Origin: Methanobacterium sp. Maddingley MBC34
GTDB lineage: Archaea; Methanobacteriota; Methanobacteria; Methanobacteriales; Methanobacteriaceae
Length of the DNA stretch: 64,000 bases
Assembly (NCBI GenBank): GCA_000309865.1
Contig: AMGN01000007.1
Location: 1 to 64,000 of the forward strand
Direction of reading: 5' to 3'
The translations under genes were made by a program, and so were the position numbers. A model generated the notes under the pieces. That model saw only the letters and a list, made by a program, of their open reading frames with translations. It did no database searches and had not been told where the DNA came from. Below, in pieces: positions 29,268-38,719 of this stretch (position 1 is its first letter; each line of letters starts with the position of its first letter).

Positions 29268-30647
29268 ATGATTGACACCCATTTAAAGATGCAACTGGAA
29301 AAGGCCACTGTGGACCTGGATAAAACCACCGATGTAGAGGGTATCCTTATCGTGGCCAGCGATGGGCGGATATTACACCACAACTTACGGGTTGATGTGG
29401 ATATAAACCTTTTCGGCCCCATGTCCCAGGTTATTTCTAGTTCATCACTGAGGATGTTAAACTCATCAGGCCAGGGAGAAATGGAAAGAGTATTAGTAGA
29501 GTCTTCTGGAGGTAAAGCTCTTTTTTTAGGTTTGGAAAAGGTGCATTTAATCATTTTAATGCAGGGCTCAGCTAACGTTGGCATGGTGCTGGTAAATGCC
29601 AAAAGAGCATCACAAAAAATCCATGAAGCAACCCATGACCTTGAATTAGAAGTTCCAAAAGAAACAATTGTAGAAGAAATTCCAATTCCTGAAGAAGTGC
29701 CAGTTGAAGAAGTGCCAGTTGAAGAAGTGCCAGTTGAAGATATACCCACAACATCGGTTGCAACAGAGGAACCACTACTTGAAACAACTGCAACAAAAGA
29801 ACTTCCAATTGAAACGTTTGCTGCAGATGAAAAACCAGTAGAAATAACAACAGAAGAAACTTTAAAAGACACGGAAATAATAGAAGAACCCGTTGTTGTA
29901 GAAGAACCAATTACAAAACCTTTTGAAGACTTACCTTCGCAAACTCCTTCAGAAACTAAAGAACCGGCCTTAGAACCTGTTTTGGAAAAAACTGAAAAAA
30001 TAACTGCAGAACCCATTGCTGAGGTAAATAAACCTGCAGTTTCTGAAAAACCCCCATTAGGAATTGAAACTGAACTTGGAACTGATTTAAAAGCTGAAGT
30101 TGAAACTGAAGTCGAAGTTGCTGAAACTGATGTTGAAGAGGTAAAACCAATCATACCCACAGTCAGACCACCTATTTCATTCCCTTCACTACCAGAGAAT
30201 GTTGAAGTCCCTGAAGATCCTGAAAAACGTTCTCAGCTCATATTAGACATTTATGAATCCATATTCCTGGCTATGTCCCTGGGAGCCGCCAAGATCATGG
30301 GAGTTGCTCCGGCCAGAGGACTCACCAAGCAATTCCTCCCCTTTGAAAAATGCAAAAGACTCCTGGAAAATGTGAATTTAAAGAGTAATGCCACCATTGA
30401 CTTTGCCCAGATAAAGAAAAACGCAGAGGGAATCCCTCTCCCGGAGCGTGAAGAAATATTTATCCAGGATTTCAATCGCATGATAGAAGTCATAACAGAA
30501 AATTATGGAAGAGTAATGGGTTACGAGGCATTCCGAGCCATGGTAAGACCAGAATTCATGGAAATTAAAAAGTCCTACGGCGAAGCAATGGAAAAACTGA
30601 ACATCAAAAAAAGCATGCACCCCGAAATTGCCCATTTATTCACATAA
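29268..30647 (+). CDS. Roadblock-domain protein with Pro/Glu linker and C-terminal helical domain
   Basis: A 459-residue protein of three parts. The N-terminal roadblock/LC7 domain (about 5-120) has VEGILIVASDGRILHHN and VLVESSGGKALFLG. The Pro/Glu/Thr-rich disordered linker (about 125-300) includes three perfect repeats of VPVEE encoded by identical 15-bp units. The C-terminal domain (about 305-459) is mostly helical and not recognised. The architecture, a small domain on a long acidic tether to another domain, parallels the DUF2226-like protein at 15274. A long antisense frame over the linker is a shadow. The gene precedes rfcS by 270 bp and is probably separate. Function unknown. Confidence 0.85.
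   Translation: MIDTHLKMQLEKATVDLDKTTDVEGILIVASDGRILHHNLRVDVDINLFGPMSQVISSSSLRMLNSSGQGEMERVLVESSGGKALFLGLEKVHLIILMQGSANVGMVLVNAKRASQKIHEATHDLELEVPKETIVEEIPIPEEVPVEEVPVEEVPVEDIPTTSVATEEPLLETTATKELPIETFAADEKPVEITTEETLKDTEIIEEPVVVEEPITKPFEDLPSQTPSETKEPALEPVLEKTEKITAEPIAEVNKPAVSEKPPLGIETELGTDLKAEVETEVEVAETDVEEVKPIIPTVRPPISFPSLPENVEVPEDPEKRSQLILDIYESIFLAMSLGAAKIMGVAPARGLTKQFLPFEKCKRLLENVNLKSNATIDFAQIKKNAEGIPLPEREEIFIQDFNRMIEVITENYGRVMGYEAFRAMVRPEFMEIKKSYGEAMEKLNIKKSMHPEIAHLFT
29691..29735 (+). repeat. Coding tandem repeat, 15 bp x 3
   Basis: GAAGAAGTGCCAGTT is repeated perfectly three times, encoding EEVPV x 3 in the linker of the roadblock composite protein. Partial similarity extends on both sides. 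The perfect identity suggests recent slippage and variable copy number between strains. Confidence 0.9.
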
Positions 30648-30917
30648 ATATGCAAAATTTCTAATAAAACTCCAGATAGCCTATGGAATTCATATTTAAA
30701 TCAAATTATCTTTTTTTTAAACCTATAAACTACCGATAACTAATTACAACATTTTTTAAAGATTTATATTAATCTTTTTAAAATAAAGTAAAATTTAACC
30801 ATGAAATTTATAAATAAACGGATTATATTCAAATTTTTAAACCTTTTTAAAATACCAATTACATACCAATAATCATATTACATTCACAAAAATATTAGAA
30901 ATAAAACGGTGATAATC

Positions 30918-31883
<966 letters not shown>

Positions 31884-31884
31884 G

Positions 31885-33387
31885 ATGTTGTGGACTGAGA
31901 AATACAGTCCCCAGACTATGAAGGATGTTCTGGGGAATAAAAAGGCCATTGAAGAAATTGAAAACTGGGTGGAAAGCTGGGATCATGGAGATCCCCAGAA
32001 GTGCCTGCTTCTGGTAGGGCCGCCTGGCACCGGGAAAACCACCCTAGCCCATCTGGTGGCTGGTGAGTTCTCAGACCATATAGAACTCAATGCCAGTGAT
32101 AAAAGATCCTACGACATAATCATGAACACCGTTGGCGAGGCATCAGCTTCTGTCTCCCTCTTTGGTCAGGGCGGTCGCAAACTCATAATCCTGGATGAAG
32201 TGGATGGACTCCATGGAAATGAGGACCGTGGTGGGATAAGAGCCATAAACAAGATCATCAAGGAAGGTCATCATCCCATGATCATGATGGCCAACGACCT
32301 TTACAGTAAACGCATACAGAGCCTTAAATCTAAATGTCAGCTTATAAAAATCAACAAGGTGCACACTAATTCCATTGTTGCACTTTTAAAAAGAATCTGT
32401 GCCAAGGAAGGAGTTGATTTTGAGGAGCACGTTCTCAGGACACTGGCCAAAAGATCCCGTGGGGATCTGCGATCTGCAATTAACGATCTACAGGTGATTG
32501 CCCAGGGAAAGGATTCTGTAACCTCAGAGGATCTGGAAGTCATATCACAGAAGGATGATATTAACAATATTTTCGACTCGGTCAGAACCGTGCTTAAAAG
32601 CAAAAATCCCCGGCATATCCGTGATGCACTCCGATTAGAGGCGCAGCCGGGATTCATCCTGGAGCAGATAACCGAGAACATTCCCAGGGAGTATGAAAAG
32701 CCAGAGGAAATTGAAAAGGCTTATAATGCAGTGGCTGAAGCAGACGTGTACCTGGGAAGGGCATTCCACACGCGACACTACGGTTACTGGAAGTACACCT
32801 ACGACCTCATGGGCGTGGGAGTGGCCCTGGCCAAGGATGAGACCTACAAGAAATTCAGCAAGTACACCAGTTCAACATTTTACAGTAAACTCTCCAAGAA
32901 CCGGGCCAAAAGGGACCTCAGAGACAGGGTAGCAACCAAGATCGGAGCCAAACTGCACACATCCCGAAAGGTGGCCATTGAATACTTCCCCTACTATGAG
33001 ATAATGTTTGAGGGAGATGACCTGGCCAGGGACCTTGCAGACTACTTCGACCTGGATGATGCAGAGGTTAAACAGTTCCGGAGCAGGAAGATAAAAAAGA
33101 GGAAAGTGAAGAAGGCTCCTAAAACTCCTAAAACTAAAACTACACCAAAAAAGACTTCCAAAAAGAGTACAAAACCAATAGATAAATCTTCTAAAAATAT
33201 TTCCAATGATTCTAAGGATTCTAAAGAAGTGGAAGAAATAGCCATTACAAAGGATACCAAATCCAGGGATAAAGTAAAAAATAAGAAAGATAATTCTTCA
33301 AAAACTACATCCAAGGATAAAAGGGATTCTGGAAAGTCCGAATCCAAAGATGATGGGAAGCAGGTTTCACTTTTCAGTTTTAAATGA
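31885..33387 (+). CDS. rfcL: Replication factor C large subunit
   Basis: The large clamp-loader subunit, 500 residues. Walker A is GPPGTGKTT and Walker B ILDEVDGL; the SRC motif is replaced by KSKCQ, as expected for the large subunit. A Lys-rich disordered tail (about 395-490) ends in KQVSLFSFK, a PIP-box-like motif that binds PCNA. It begins one base after rfcS ends. An 8-bp hairpin with T-runs follows shortly after the stop, before the convergent DUF4234-like gene. Confidence 0.96.
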   Translation: MLWTEKYSPQTMKDVLGNKKAIEEIENWVESWDHGDPQKCLLLVGPPGTGKTTLAHLVAGEFSDHIELNASDKRSYDIIMNTVGEASASVSLFGQGGRKLIILDEVDGLHGNEDRGGIRAINKIIKEGHHPMIMMANDLYSKRIQSLKSKCQLIKINKVHTNSIVALLKRICAKEGVDFEEHVLRTLAKRSRGDLRSAINDLQVIAQGKDSVTSEDLEVISQKDDINNIFDSVRTVLKSKNPRHIRDALRLEAQPGFILEQITENIPREYEKPEEIEKAYNAVAEADVYLGRAFHTRHYGYWKYTYDLMGVGVALAKDETYKKFSKYTSSTFYSKLSKNRAKRDLRDRVATKIGAKLHTSRKVAIEYFPYYEIMFEGDDLARDLADYFDLDDAEVKQFRSRKIKKRKVKKAPKTPKTKTTPKKTSKKSTKPIDKSSKNISNDSKDSKEVEEIAITKDTKSRDKVKNKKDNSSKTTSKDKRDSGKSESKDDGKQVSLFSFK

Positions 33388-33413
33388 GTAATACTACAAT
33401 ATTGATACTCTTC

Positions 33414-33434
33414 CTATTTTTTTAATAAAAATAG
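33414..33434. terminator. Bidirectional hairpin terminator
   Basis: CTATTTTT (33414-33421) pairs with AAAAATAG (33427-33434) around a five-base loop, between convergent rfcL and the zinc-ribbon membrane gene. Either strand reads as a stem with T-rich arm, suitable to end both transcripts. Confidence 0.6.
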
Positions 33435-33448
33435 AGGGATTAATAGGG

Positions 33449-34096
33449 TTAAATCATTAAAAACATTAAAAGAATTCCGATTAATGCCAATATCAATAAA
33501 ATCAACCCCATAAACAGAGTAATGATCTCCCCAAGAGAAAGGCCCTTGCGCCTAGGTAAATCCCCCTGTTCTTTCAACCAGTATTCATTTAAAGTTTTTT
33601 GAACCATGGAAAATGGAATAACCATACAGCAAGACAAAAACAGGGATATCAGACCGGTAAATGGATTTTCATAAAATCCCAACCTCGATGATAAGTATAA
33701 TAATACAACCCAACTGATGACCACTGCGTATAATGAGAAGGGTTTAACACCAGCTTCCTCTTCATAATCTTTCAAATCCTTAAATTGTGTTCCTACGAAA
33801 TATAAATTGACGAAGGGTATGAAAAGGCCCACAGTTCTAAGACCGGGACTTATATCCAGATTTTTATGTTCTTTAAAATCCCTCCAATTACGGTAGAACC
33901 AGTATATCTGATATAACCCACCTGTAATGATTATAAGTAAGATCAATTTGTTTGTAGGCTGCACATTGGAATATTCACTTTTTTGATATTTTTCCATTTC
34001 AAACGATGTCCCACATTCTTCACACTTTTTGGAACTTTCTTTAACTTGTTCACCACACTCAGGGCAATAATTATAGTCAGTTTCTTCTTTATCCAT
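33449..34096 (-). CDS. Zinc-ribbon membrane protein (DUF4234-like)
   Basis: A 215-residue membrane protein. The N-terminal zinc ribbon has CPEC and CEEC (about residues 10-30). It is followed by four or five hydrophobic segments, the first within LILLIIITGGLYQIYWFYRNW, which matches the DUF4234 pattern of a membrane helix leading into YWFYRNWR. The last segment (190-215) is very hydrophobic. Function unknown; such zinc-ribbon membrane proteins are common in archaea. It is convergent with rfcL and has no operon partner. Its AT content is higher than that of the rfc genes. Confidence 0.75.
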   Translation of the reverse strand: MDKEETDYNYCPECGEQVKESSKKCEECGTSFEMEKYQKSEYSNVQPTNKLILLIIITGGLYQIYWFYRNWRDFKEHKNLDISPGLRTVGLFIPFVNLYFVGTQFKDLKDYEEEAGVKPFSLYAVVISWVVLLYLSSRLGFYENPFTGLISLFLSCCMVIPFSMVQKTLNEYWLKEQGDLPRRKGLSLGEIITLFMGLILLILALIGILLMFLMI

Positions 34097-34620
34097 TGAA
34101 ATTCACCATTAAACTCCACAATCAAACACATTTTAGATAATAATTTCCAAAAAAAGATTACCAATCATATAATAAAAAACTTTCCATTAGTAATAGAATA
34201 GTATTGTAGACTTTTAGTACTAATCATTCACAAATTAAAAAATCAAAAAAAACCCTAAATGTGGCACATATAATACAATTTATACTTATAATCCTTGTAA
34301 ATTTCTGCAAATTACCTCATGCGGAAGAAGAGATTCCATTTTTTTTGTAATGATTTTATCAAGTACAAACACAACTATTAAATGAAAAATTAGTATTGCA
34401 AAAATAAAACATCCTCTTCCAGGGAAATGAGAATTTAAAACATTCAGAAATTGTATTCAAGTATAATTTGTGTGTAATTTGTGCATAAATTTTTAAATTA
34501 TGTTGAGTTTAGATACTTTGTCAGTTAAATGGATTTAAATATAATAATATTTAACTCCAATCAGGAATAGTTCAATTTAATACAATCCTATTAAATATTG
34601 AAGATTATGAAGGTTTTCAA
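34097..34620. other. AT-rich spacer at the start of the accessory stretch
   Basis: No open frame with a ribosome binding site and no structured RNA was recognised. The sequence is very AT-rich and includes a small duplication, AATTTGTGTGTAATTTGTGC, near 34467-34486. Promoters of the two flanking divergent genes must lie here. Confidence 0.4.
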
Positions 34621-35061
34621 ATGAGTGGTTATTTACTTTGTGATAAATGTAGAGGATATTATAGGCTCAAATCTGATGAATCACCCCAAGATTTTACTGA
34701 TAAATGTAGTTGTGGGGGTAAAATAAGGTTTAGCAAAAGTATTGATGTTATAGGGGCAACAAACAAGGAAAGAACCTTTGAAAAAAGGCAATCCAAAATT
34801 GAAATACTTAAAAGTAGTTTATGGCCCAAACATAACTTCACATTTTCATCATTTTTAGATTCATTAAAGGGGTTTAAGAATGATTTTTTAATGAGATTTA
34901 ACAAGGTATTTGATAAAATAACATCAGTATTTGGTATGCCAGTGTGTCCTTATTGTAAAAAAAGATTAAAATTTAGGGATATGATGGGTGGAACTTTTAT
35001 TCAGTGTTCAAACTGTGGTGGAACTATGAGAAAACATTACAAACATCAAAAACACAGTTAA
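34621..35061 (+). CDS. Hypothetical protein with two zinc ribbons
   Basis: A 146-residue protein that I do not recognise. It has an N-terminal zinc ribbon (CDKC and CSCGG, residues 8-33), a basic middle part with two helices, and a C-terminal ribbon (CPYCKKRLKF and CSNCGG, about 111-134). The tail is His/Lys-rich (KHYKHQKHS). No membrane segment. Paired ribbons suggest nucleic acid or protein binding. It is AT-rich compared with housekeeping genes and flanked by two 500-bp spacers, consistent with an accessory gene. Confidence 0.6.
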   Translation: MSGYLLCDKCRGYYRLKSDESPQDFTDKCSCGGKIRFSKSIDVIGATNKERTFEKRQSKIEILKSSLWPKHNFTFSSFLDSLKGFKNDFLMRFNKVFDKITSVFGMPVCPYCKKRLKFRDMMGGTFIQCSNCGGTMRKHYKHQKHS

Positions 35062-35604
35062 ACACCAAACTGATGTTTTCGTAATCGTTTAATTTCCTTT
35101 CTAAATATGACTCAATCCCTAGAATGGAGTTACCTAGTTCACTGTTATCTCTTTTATGCTTTTTATTCATTTATTCATCCATTCTAAATGTTCCAGTTTC
35201 CAATATTTAACAAGCATCTCCCTAAAGCTAAACTACATTGCATTATCACTCCGTGCCTTCCTGGCTGTTATGTTTATAATGATGTACTAGCAGCATGAAA
35301 ATATTAAAATGAAATTAGGAAAATTATGAAATCATTAAGCATTTTTTAATAAAAAAGGTAATCAAAATAGTTATTTTTCTTTTTTAAATAATGAATTGCG
35401 GTTTTATGAAGTGTTAAGTCCTTTATGAAAATAAGAGGATTTCATTAAAATATTAGGATATTAATCAGTTTAGAGTTATTATTAAACTGTTAACTGAAAA
35501 ATATTCATTTTCCTTTAAAAATAAGCGTAAAATTATTATATATCAAAGCATAGTTATAGCTAACTAAATAGATGGTTGAAAAAATCATTAAGGGGAGAAA
35601 AATA
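35062..35604. other. Intergenic spacer with beta-helix gene promoter
   Basis: No gene was supported. TTATATATC at 35536-35544 is a good TATA box for the secreted beta-helix protein, and AGGGGAG at 35591-35596 is its ribosome binding site. The left half is less AT-rich (around 35200-35290) and could be remnant coding DNA, but no frame can be followed. Confidence 0.4.
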
Positions 35605-36261
35605 ATGAATATATCTAATTTTAAATGGAAAAAAACATTGCCATACCTTTTATTCTTTGTTATGGTGGTAATGGTCACTGCGGGTTCATCCTTTGCTGCA
35701 GGAACAATTTATGTCAGCACACAGGGAAACGATGACTGGAACGGTCTAGCAGCTACTTACGATCCATCTACGGGAAACGGACCTAAAGCAACTATACAAA
35801 ACGCTATAGATACAGTGACTGATAACGGCACAGTATCGGTAGCAGCAGGAACCTACAAAGAAAATTTGTATATAAACAAGGATGTTTATTTAATGGGAGC
35901 CAGTCCAGAAAGCACCATTATAGATGGTATGCAAAAAAAGAGTGTTATACAACTATTTGGATCGGCCATGGAACCATTTAACCAGTTTGCCCTCACTGTT
36001 AATGGATTCACTCTTACCAATGGTAACAGTACGTGGGGTGGTGGAATTTACAATTATGGTGGTATTTTATTCCTGATAAATACAAAAATTGCTAATAACC
36101 GAGCCACTAACGGAGGAGGGCTTTACAACTCCGGAACCGCCAGTGCAGACAGTGCAACTGTAATAACTGACAACACACCAGATAATGTCTATGGTTATCC
36201 CATTACACCTATTACCTCGGGGGACATTTCCCAGGATGTAATACCCTCAGTTAGCCCATAA
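35605..36261 (+). CDS. Secreted right-handed beta-helix (adhesin-like) protein, short
   Basis: A 218-residue exported protein. The signal peptide has a basic start (MNISNFKWKK) and a hydrophobic core ending in SSFAAG. Then comes the beta-helix pattern of methanogen adhesin-like proteins: TIYVSTQGNDDWNGLA, ATIQNAIDTV, GTYKENLYINKDVYLMG, and repeated GGGIYN/GGGLYN rungs. Adhesin-like proteins usually run to 500-3000 residues and end in an anchor domain; this one stops after about five rungs with no anchor, so it is a minimal or truncated form. ATG 35605 follows GGGGAG; upstream in-frame codons lack one. Likely surface or secreted; ligand unknown. Confidence 0.8.
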   Translation: MNISNFKWKKTLPYLLFFVMVVMVTAGSSFAAGTIYVSTQGNDDWNGLAATYDPSTGNGPKATIQNAIDTVTDNGTVSVAAGTYKENLYINKDVYLMGASPESTIIDGMQKKSVIQLFGSAMEPFNQFALTVNGFTLTNGNSTWGGGIYNYGGILFLINTKIANNRATNGGGLYNSGTASADSATVITDNTPDNVYGYPITPITSGDISQDVIPSVSP

Positions 36262-36319
36262 CAATGGTTTATAAATCCATAAGGAATTATTTTATCCAAA
36301 AAAAGAGGATATATCTTTA

Positions 36320-36330
36320 TTTTTTTTTTT
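36320..36330 (+). terminator. Oligo-T terminator
   Basis: A run of eleven T lies 59 bases after the beta-helix gene stop. Long T-tracts are sufficient for archaeal transcription termination. No stem precedes it. Confidence 0.6.
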
Positions 36331-36509
36331 GAATAAATCTTTGTTAGTTATTTACAGACTTTCATTGGATCCTGAGAAACAAATATTATTTTAAAATCTC
36401 CCTTATTGATACTGGAATACCACAACCTCAGAATAGGTCTATTCTTTATAAATTGCCGTGAAAAGAAGGCATTTAATTTTATCCACATAATAACACAGAT
36501 TTCTAAATT

Positions 36510-36887
36510 TTAAACTTTTCCCAGTTCAAAATGTGCCTGAAGTTGTGGCAAACTCAGATCATTAATAGTCTTAACATCTAATGGTTTTCCAATGGTTTCC
36601 TGATTTGAAACTGTGAAAGAAGCTTTTATGTGAACCAGTTCCTCACTTACATCCACCAGAACATCCACATTAGAAAGATGTTTAAGAGAATTTTTATTGA
36701 TATTTAATATTTTAGAAGCGCCTAAAATTTCTATAGCCCTAGGAATGTAATCTTCATCAAAATCAAGGATAATATTGGAGCTAACTTCCAATGATTCTTT
36801 ATAGTTGTGATTTTCAGCTGCATAAATAAATAAAGAATCATTTGAAGCATCATAATCCTGTTTCATTTTGAGTTCTTTAATCATCAT
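36510..36887 (-). CDS. DUF2283 protein, probable antitoxin
   Basis: A protein of about 125 residues. Its N-terminal part, MKQDYDASNDSLFIYAAE, then SSNIILDFDEDYIPRAIEILGAS, is the DUF2283 pattern (KYDxxxDxLYI...DxxGxxxGIEILxAS). The remaining 60 residues extend beyond the usual domain. DUF2283 proteins are commonly encoded next to DUF4258 proteins as a putative toxin-antitoxin pair. Here the two genes overlap by 11 bases. ATG 36887 or 36884 is preferred because AGGGTG lies just upstream; the frame continues ten codons farther but without a site. The antitoxin role is inferred from context. Confidence 0.75.
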   Translation of the reverse strand: MMIKELKMKQDYDASNDSLFIYAAENHNYKESLEVSSNIILDFDEDYIPRAIEILGASKILNINKNSLKHLSNVDVLVDVSEELVHIKASFTVSNQETIGKPLDVKTINDLSLPQLQAHFELGKV

Positions 36888-37203
36888 CACGCACCCTGCG
36901 TTTAACACTCTGTTCATAAATTGTCACTACTCGTATATTACATTTTGGATAATGATTAAAGACTATAATAATCACCAGATCATATTTTAATTCTTTATAA
37001 GGATGTTTGTAAAATATTTGAAAGTTATTAGGGCTTTGTTTTAAAATTCCCATAATTTCTTCATTAATTAAACAATTGATAATGGATTGTTCTGTTAATT
37101 CCCTTTCATAAATCCTTAAAATAGCGTGATTAGTATTGCTAATCATGTGGTTAGAAAGGGTAGATAAACAGGATACGACGTTCCCAATATTAACGTTAAA
37201 CAT
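36877..37203 (-). CDS. DUF4258 protein, probable toxin
   Basis: A small basic protein of 108 residues with NHAILRIYERELTEQSIINCL near the N-terminus and YDLVIIIVFNHYPKCNIRVVTIYE near the C-terminus, the two blocks of the DUF4258 family (H-A-x-x-R-x-x-x-R, then a strand-rich end). DUF4258 proteins resemble RelE/BrnT-type RNase toxins and pair with DUF2283 or similar antitoxins. It is the first gene of the pair and its end overlaps the partner. The sequence is AT-rich. Toxicity has not been shown for this family to my knowledge. Confidence 0.72.
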   Translation of the reverse strand: MFNVNIGNVVSCLSTLSNHMISNTNHAILRIYERELTEQSIINCLINEEIMGILKQSPNNFQIFYKHPYKELKYDLVIIIVFNHYPKCNIRVVTIYEQSVKRRVRDDD

Positions 37204-37259
37204 TTACATTAAATATTAATTTTATTATATTAAAGTATTACTACAGATTTTAATAAAAC

Positions 37260-37967
37260 TCATTTATCCTCAAAAAGATAACACCCGGAACTCATCATCT
37301 TCTCCCTCACATCAGGAATAAAACCCTCCAAAAACTCCAACATATCCCTGGAAAGCCCAGATTTATCTTCAAAATCACAATTTAACCCTTCAATATCTAT
37401 CCAGGATTCTATCCACGACTTTGGAACATTGATAAGGGGGTAAACCATTTTTAAACCATTTTTCACAGTTTGAGAACTTAAAAGCGTTAATTTCTCCCCA
37501 TTGAACATAGTTTCCAGTATATGTTCCACTTCCCCATCAAGGGTGAGTGGTAAGGCCACTGCATCTATATCTGGGTCTAATTTTTTATCCTGAAACTCCA
37601 CTTTATTCAATCTATCCATTTCATCATCTTGAACAATTAAATCAACACCATATTTCCGAGTGTATGACTCTAAAACAGCATACATGGTTAAATTAACACA
37701 GTTTTCCGGACCTTTCAGGAGTATCTTATCACCTGGACTCAGTGCATTTTTGAGTACACGAGAAGCACGGCTACATATCTTCTGGAATACTTTAGAACGC
37801 CTTACCTTAAAATTAGGAAATTCTTCCAGGAATATCTCCTCTTTTTTGCGTGAAAACCGGGATAACTTCAGACTATTAACGTAAACCTTCTCATCAACTA
37901 TACTGACAAACCTGGTTTCTACACCGTTTTTCTGGAGGAATCGGATCACTTCTTGCTTCATTGTCAT
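37260..37967 (-). CDS. Degenerate PP-loop ATPase-like protein
   Basis: A 235-residue soluble protein. Its layout is like the TtuA/TilS group of PP-loop tRNA-modifying enzymes: a basic N-terminal region, then SPGDKILLKGPENCVNLTMYAVLESY where active enzymes have a strand followed by SGGKDS, then GVDLIVQDDE. Later blocks HILETMFNGEKLTLLSS and YPLINVPKSWIESWID resemble the substrate part. The SGGxDS loop is not conserved (KGPENC), so ATP pyrophosphatase activity is doubtful. It may be a non-catalytic relative. The resemblance is by eye and the function is unknown. It is divergent from the pseudogene at 38156. Confidence 0.55.
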   Translation of the reverse strand: MTMKQEVIRFLQKNGVETRFVSIVDEKVYVNSLKLSRFSRKKEEIFLEEFPNFKVRRSKVFQKICSRASRVLKNALSPGDKILLKGPENCVNLTMYAVLESYTRKYGVDLIVQDDEMDRLNKVEFQDKKLDPDIDAVALPLTLDGEVEHILETMFNGEKLTLLSSQTVKNGLKMVYPLINVPKSWIESWIDIEGLNCDFEDKSGLSRDMLEFLEGFIPDVREKMMSSGCYLFEDK

Positions 37968-38155
37968 TATATTGTTCCACCAATTTGACTTAAACTTAAT
38001 GGTATATTTACTTGAAATTCAAATAACAATAGTATTCCTCATTTAAAATGATTAAACTTTTAAAATAGGTATATATCCATACTAAAATGATCTTTTAAGT
38101 GGTAATCTTCAAAAATAGGAACATTCAAGAAACTTAGGCTAAAAGACTGAGTAAA

Positions 38156-38566
38156 TTGACAAATACTGAACAATTTAAAAAAATTATAACTAATATTCCC
38201 TTTGAACATAATGATTTAAACGTAGTTAACCGGGAAGAGTATTTACCTTTATTTGAAGAATTATTTGAGATTTATAAGAATTCCAGTCCCTCAGAAAGGA
38301 ATTCTATTGAGACATTTGTGTAAAACGATGCTGAGTTATGTTACAAATTTGTGCACTGGATTCCTCCTTTTCAAAAATCTGATCCAAAGCGTTATGTGGA
38401 GTACCAGCTTATTTCAGCCACAATAAGGAATGGACTGCCAGATTTCCGTGATGATCTTCTTGAACTGGTGCATTTATGGGATTTTGCAGAAGAAAAAGGG
38501 TTGATGCCCAAGAAATATTTGAGGGAGTTAGTAATATCAGTGGTTCATTCCTTTTCCATCAAGTGA
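38156..38566 (+). pseudogene. Hypothetical gene interrupted by an in-frame TAA
   Basis: A 55-codon segment from TTG 38156 ends at TAA 38321, and the same frame continues from 38324 to TGA 38566. The downstream part is continuous and protein-like (FVHWIPPFQKSDPKRYVEYQ ... LVHLWDFAEEKGLMPKKYL). No shift is needed to join the two parts, so one nonsense change explains the break. The full product would be about 136 residues, helical and acidic, of a kind I do not recognise. No clear ribosome binding site precedes the TTG. A sequencing error cannot be ruled out. Confidence 0.65.
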
Positions 38567-38719
38567 TGGACCCCAGCGTAGGGAAGAGTTGAGGTTCTAA
38601 ATTCTCCTTAAAAATGCATGAATGCAAATATAGATGTGCGAATATGATATGGTTTTTTTATTAATGAAGATTAAATATACAAGCAAGATGAGTATGCTAA
38701 ACAAGATGAGGGGCTTGTT

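Noticed and set aside
29228..30160. A 310-codon open frame on the minus strand
   Set aside because: It is the antisense of the roadblock composite gene. Its product is a Ser/Thr/Val/Gly-rich sequence that merely mirrors the Glu/Pro-rich linker, has no family pattern and no ribosome binding site.
38321..38323. Recoding (pyrrolysine or selenocysteine) at the internal stop
   Set aside because: The codon is TAA, which neither system uses, and the surrounding gene has no link to methylamine or selenoprotein metabolism.
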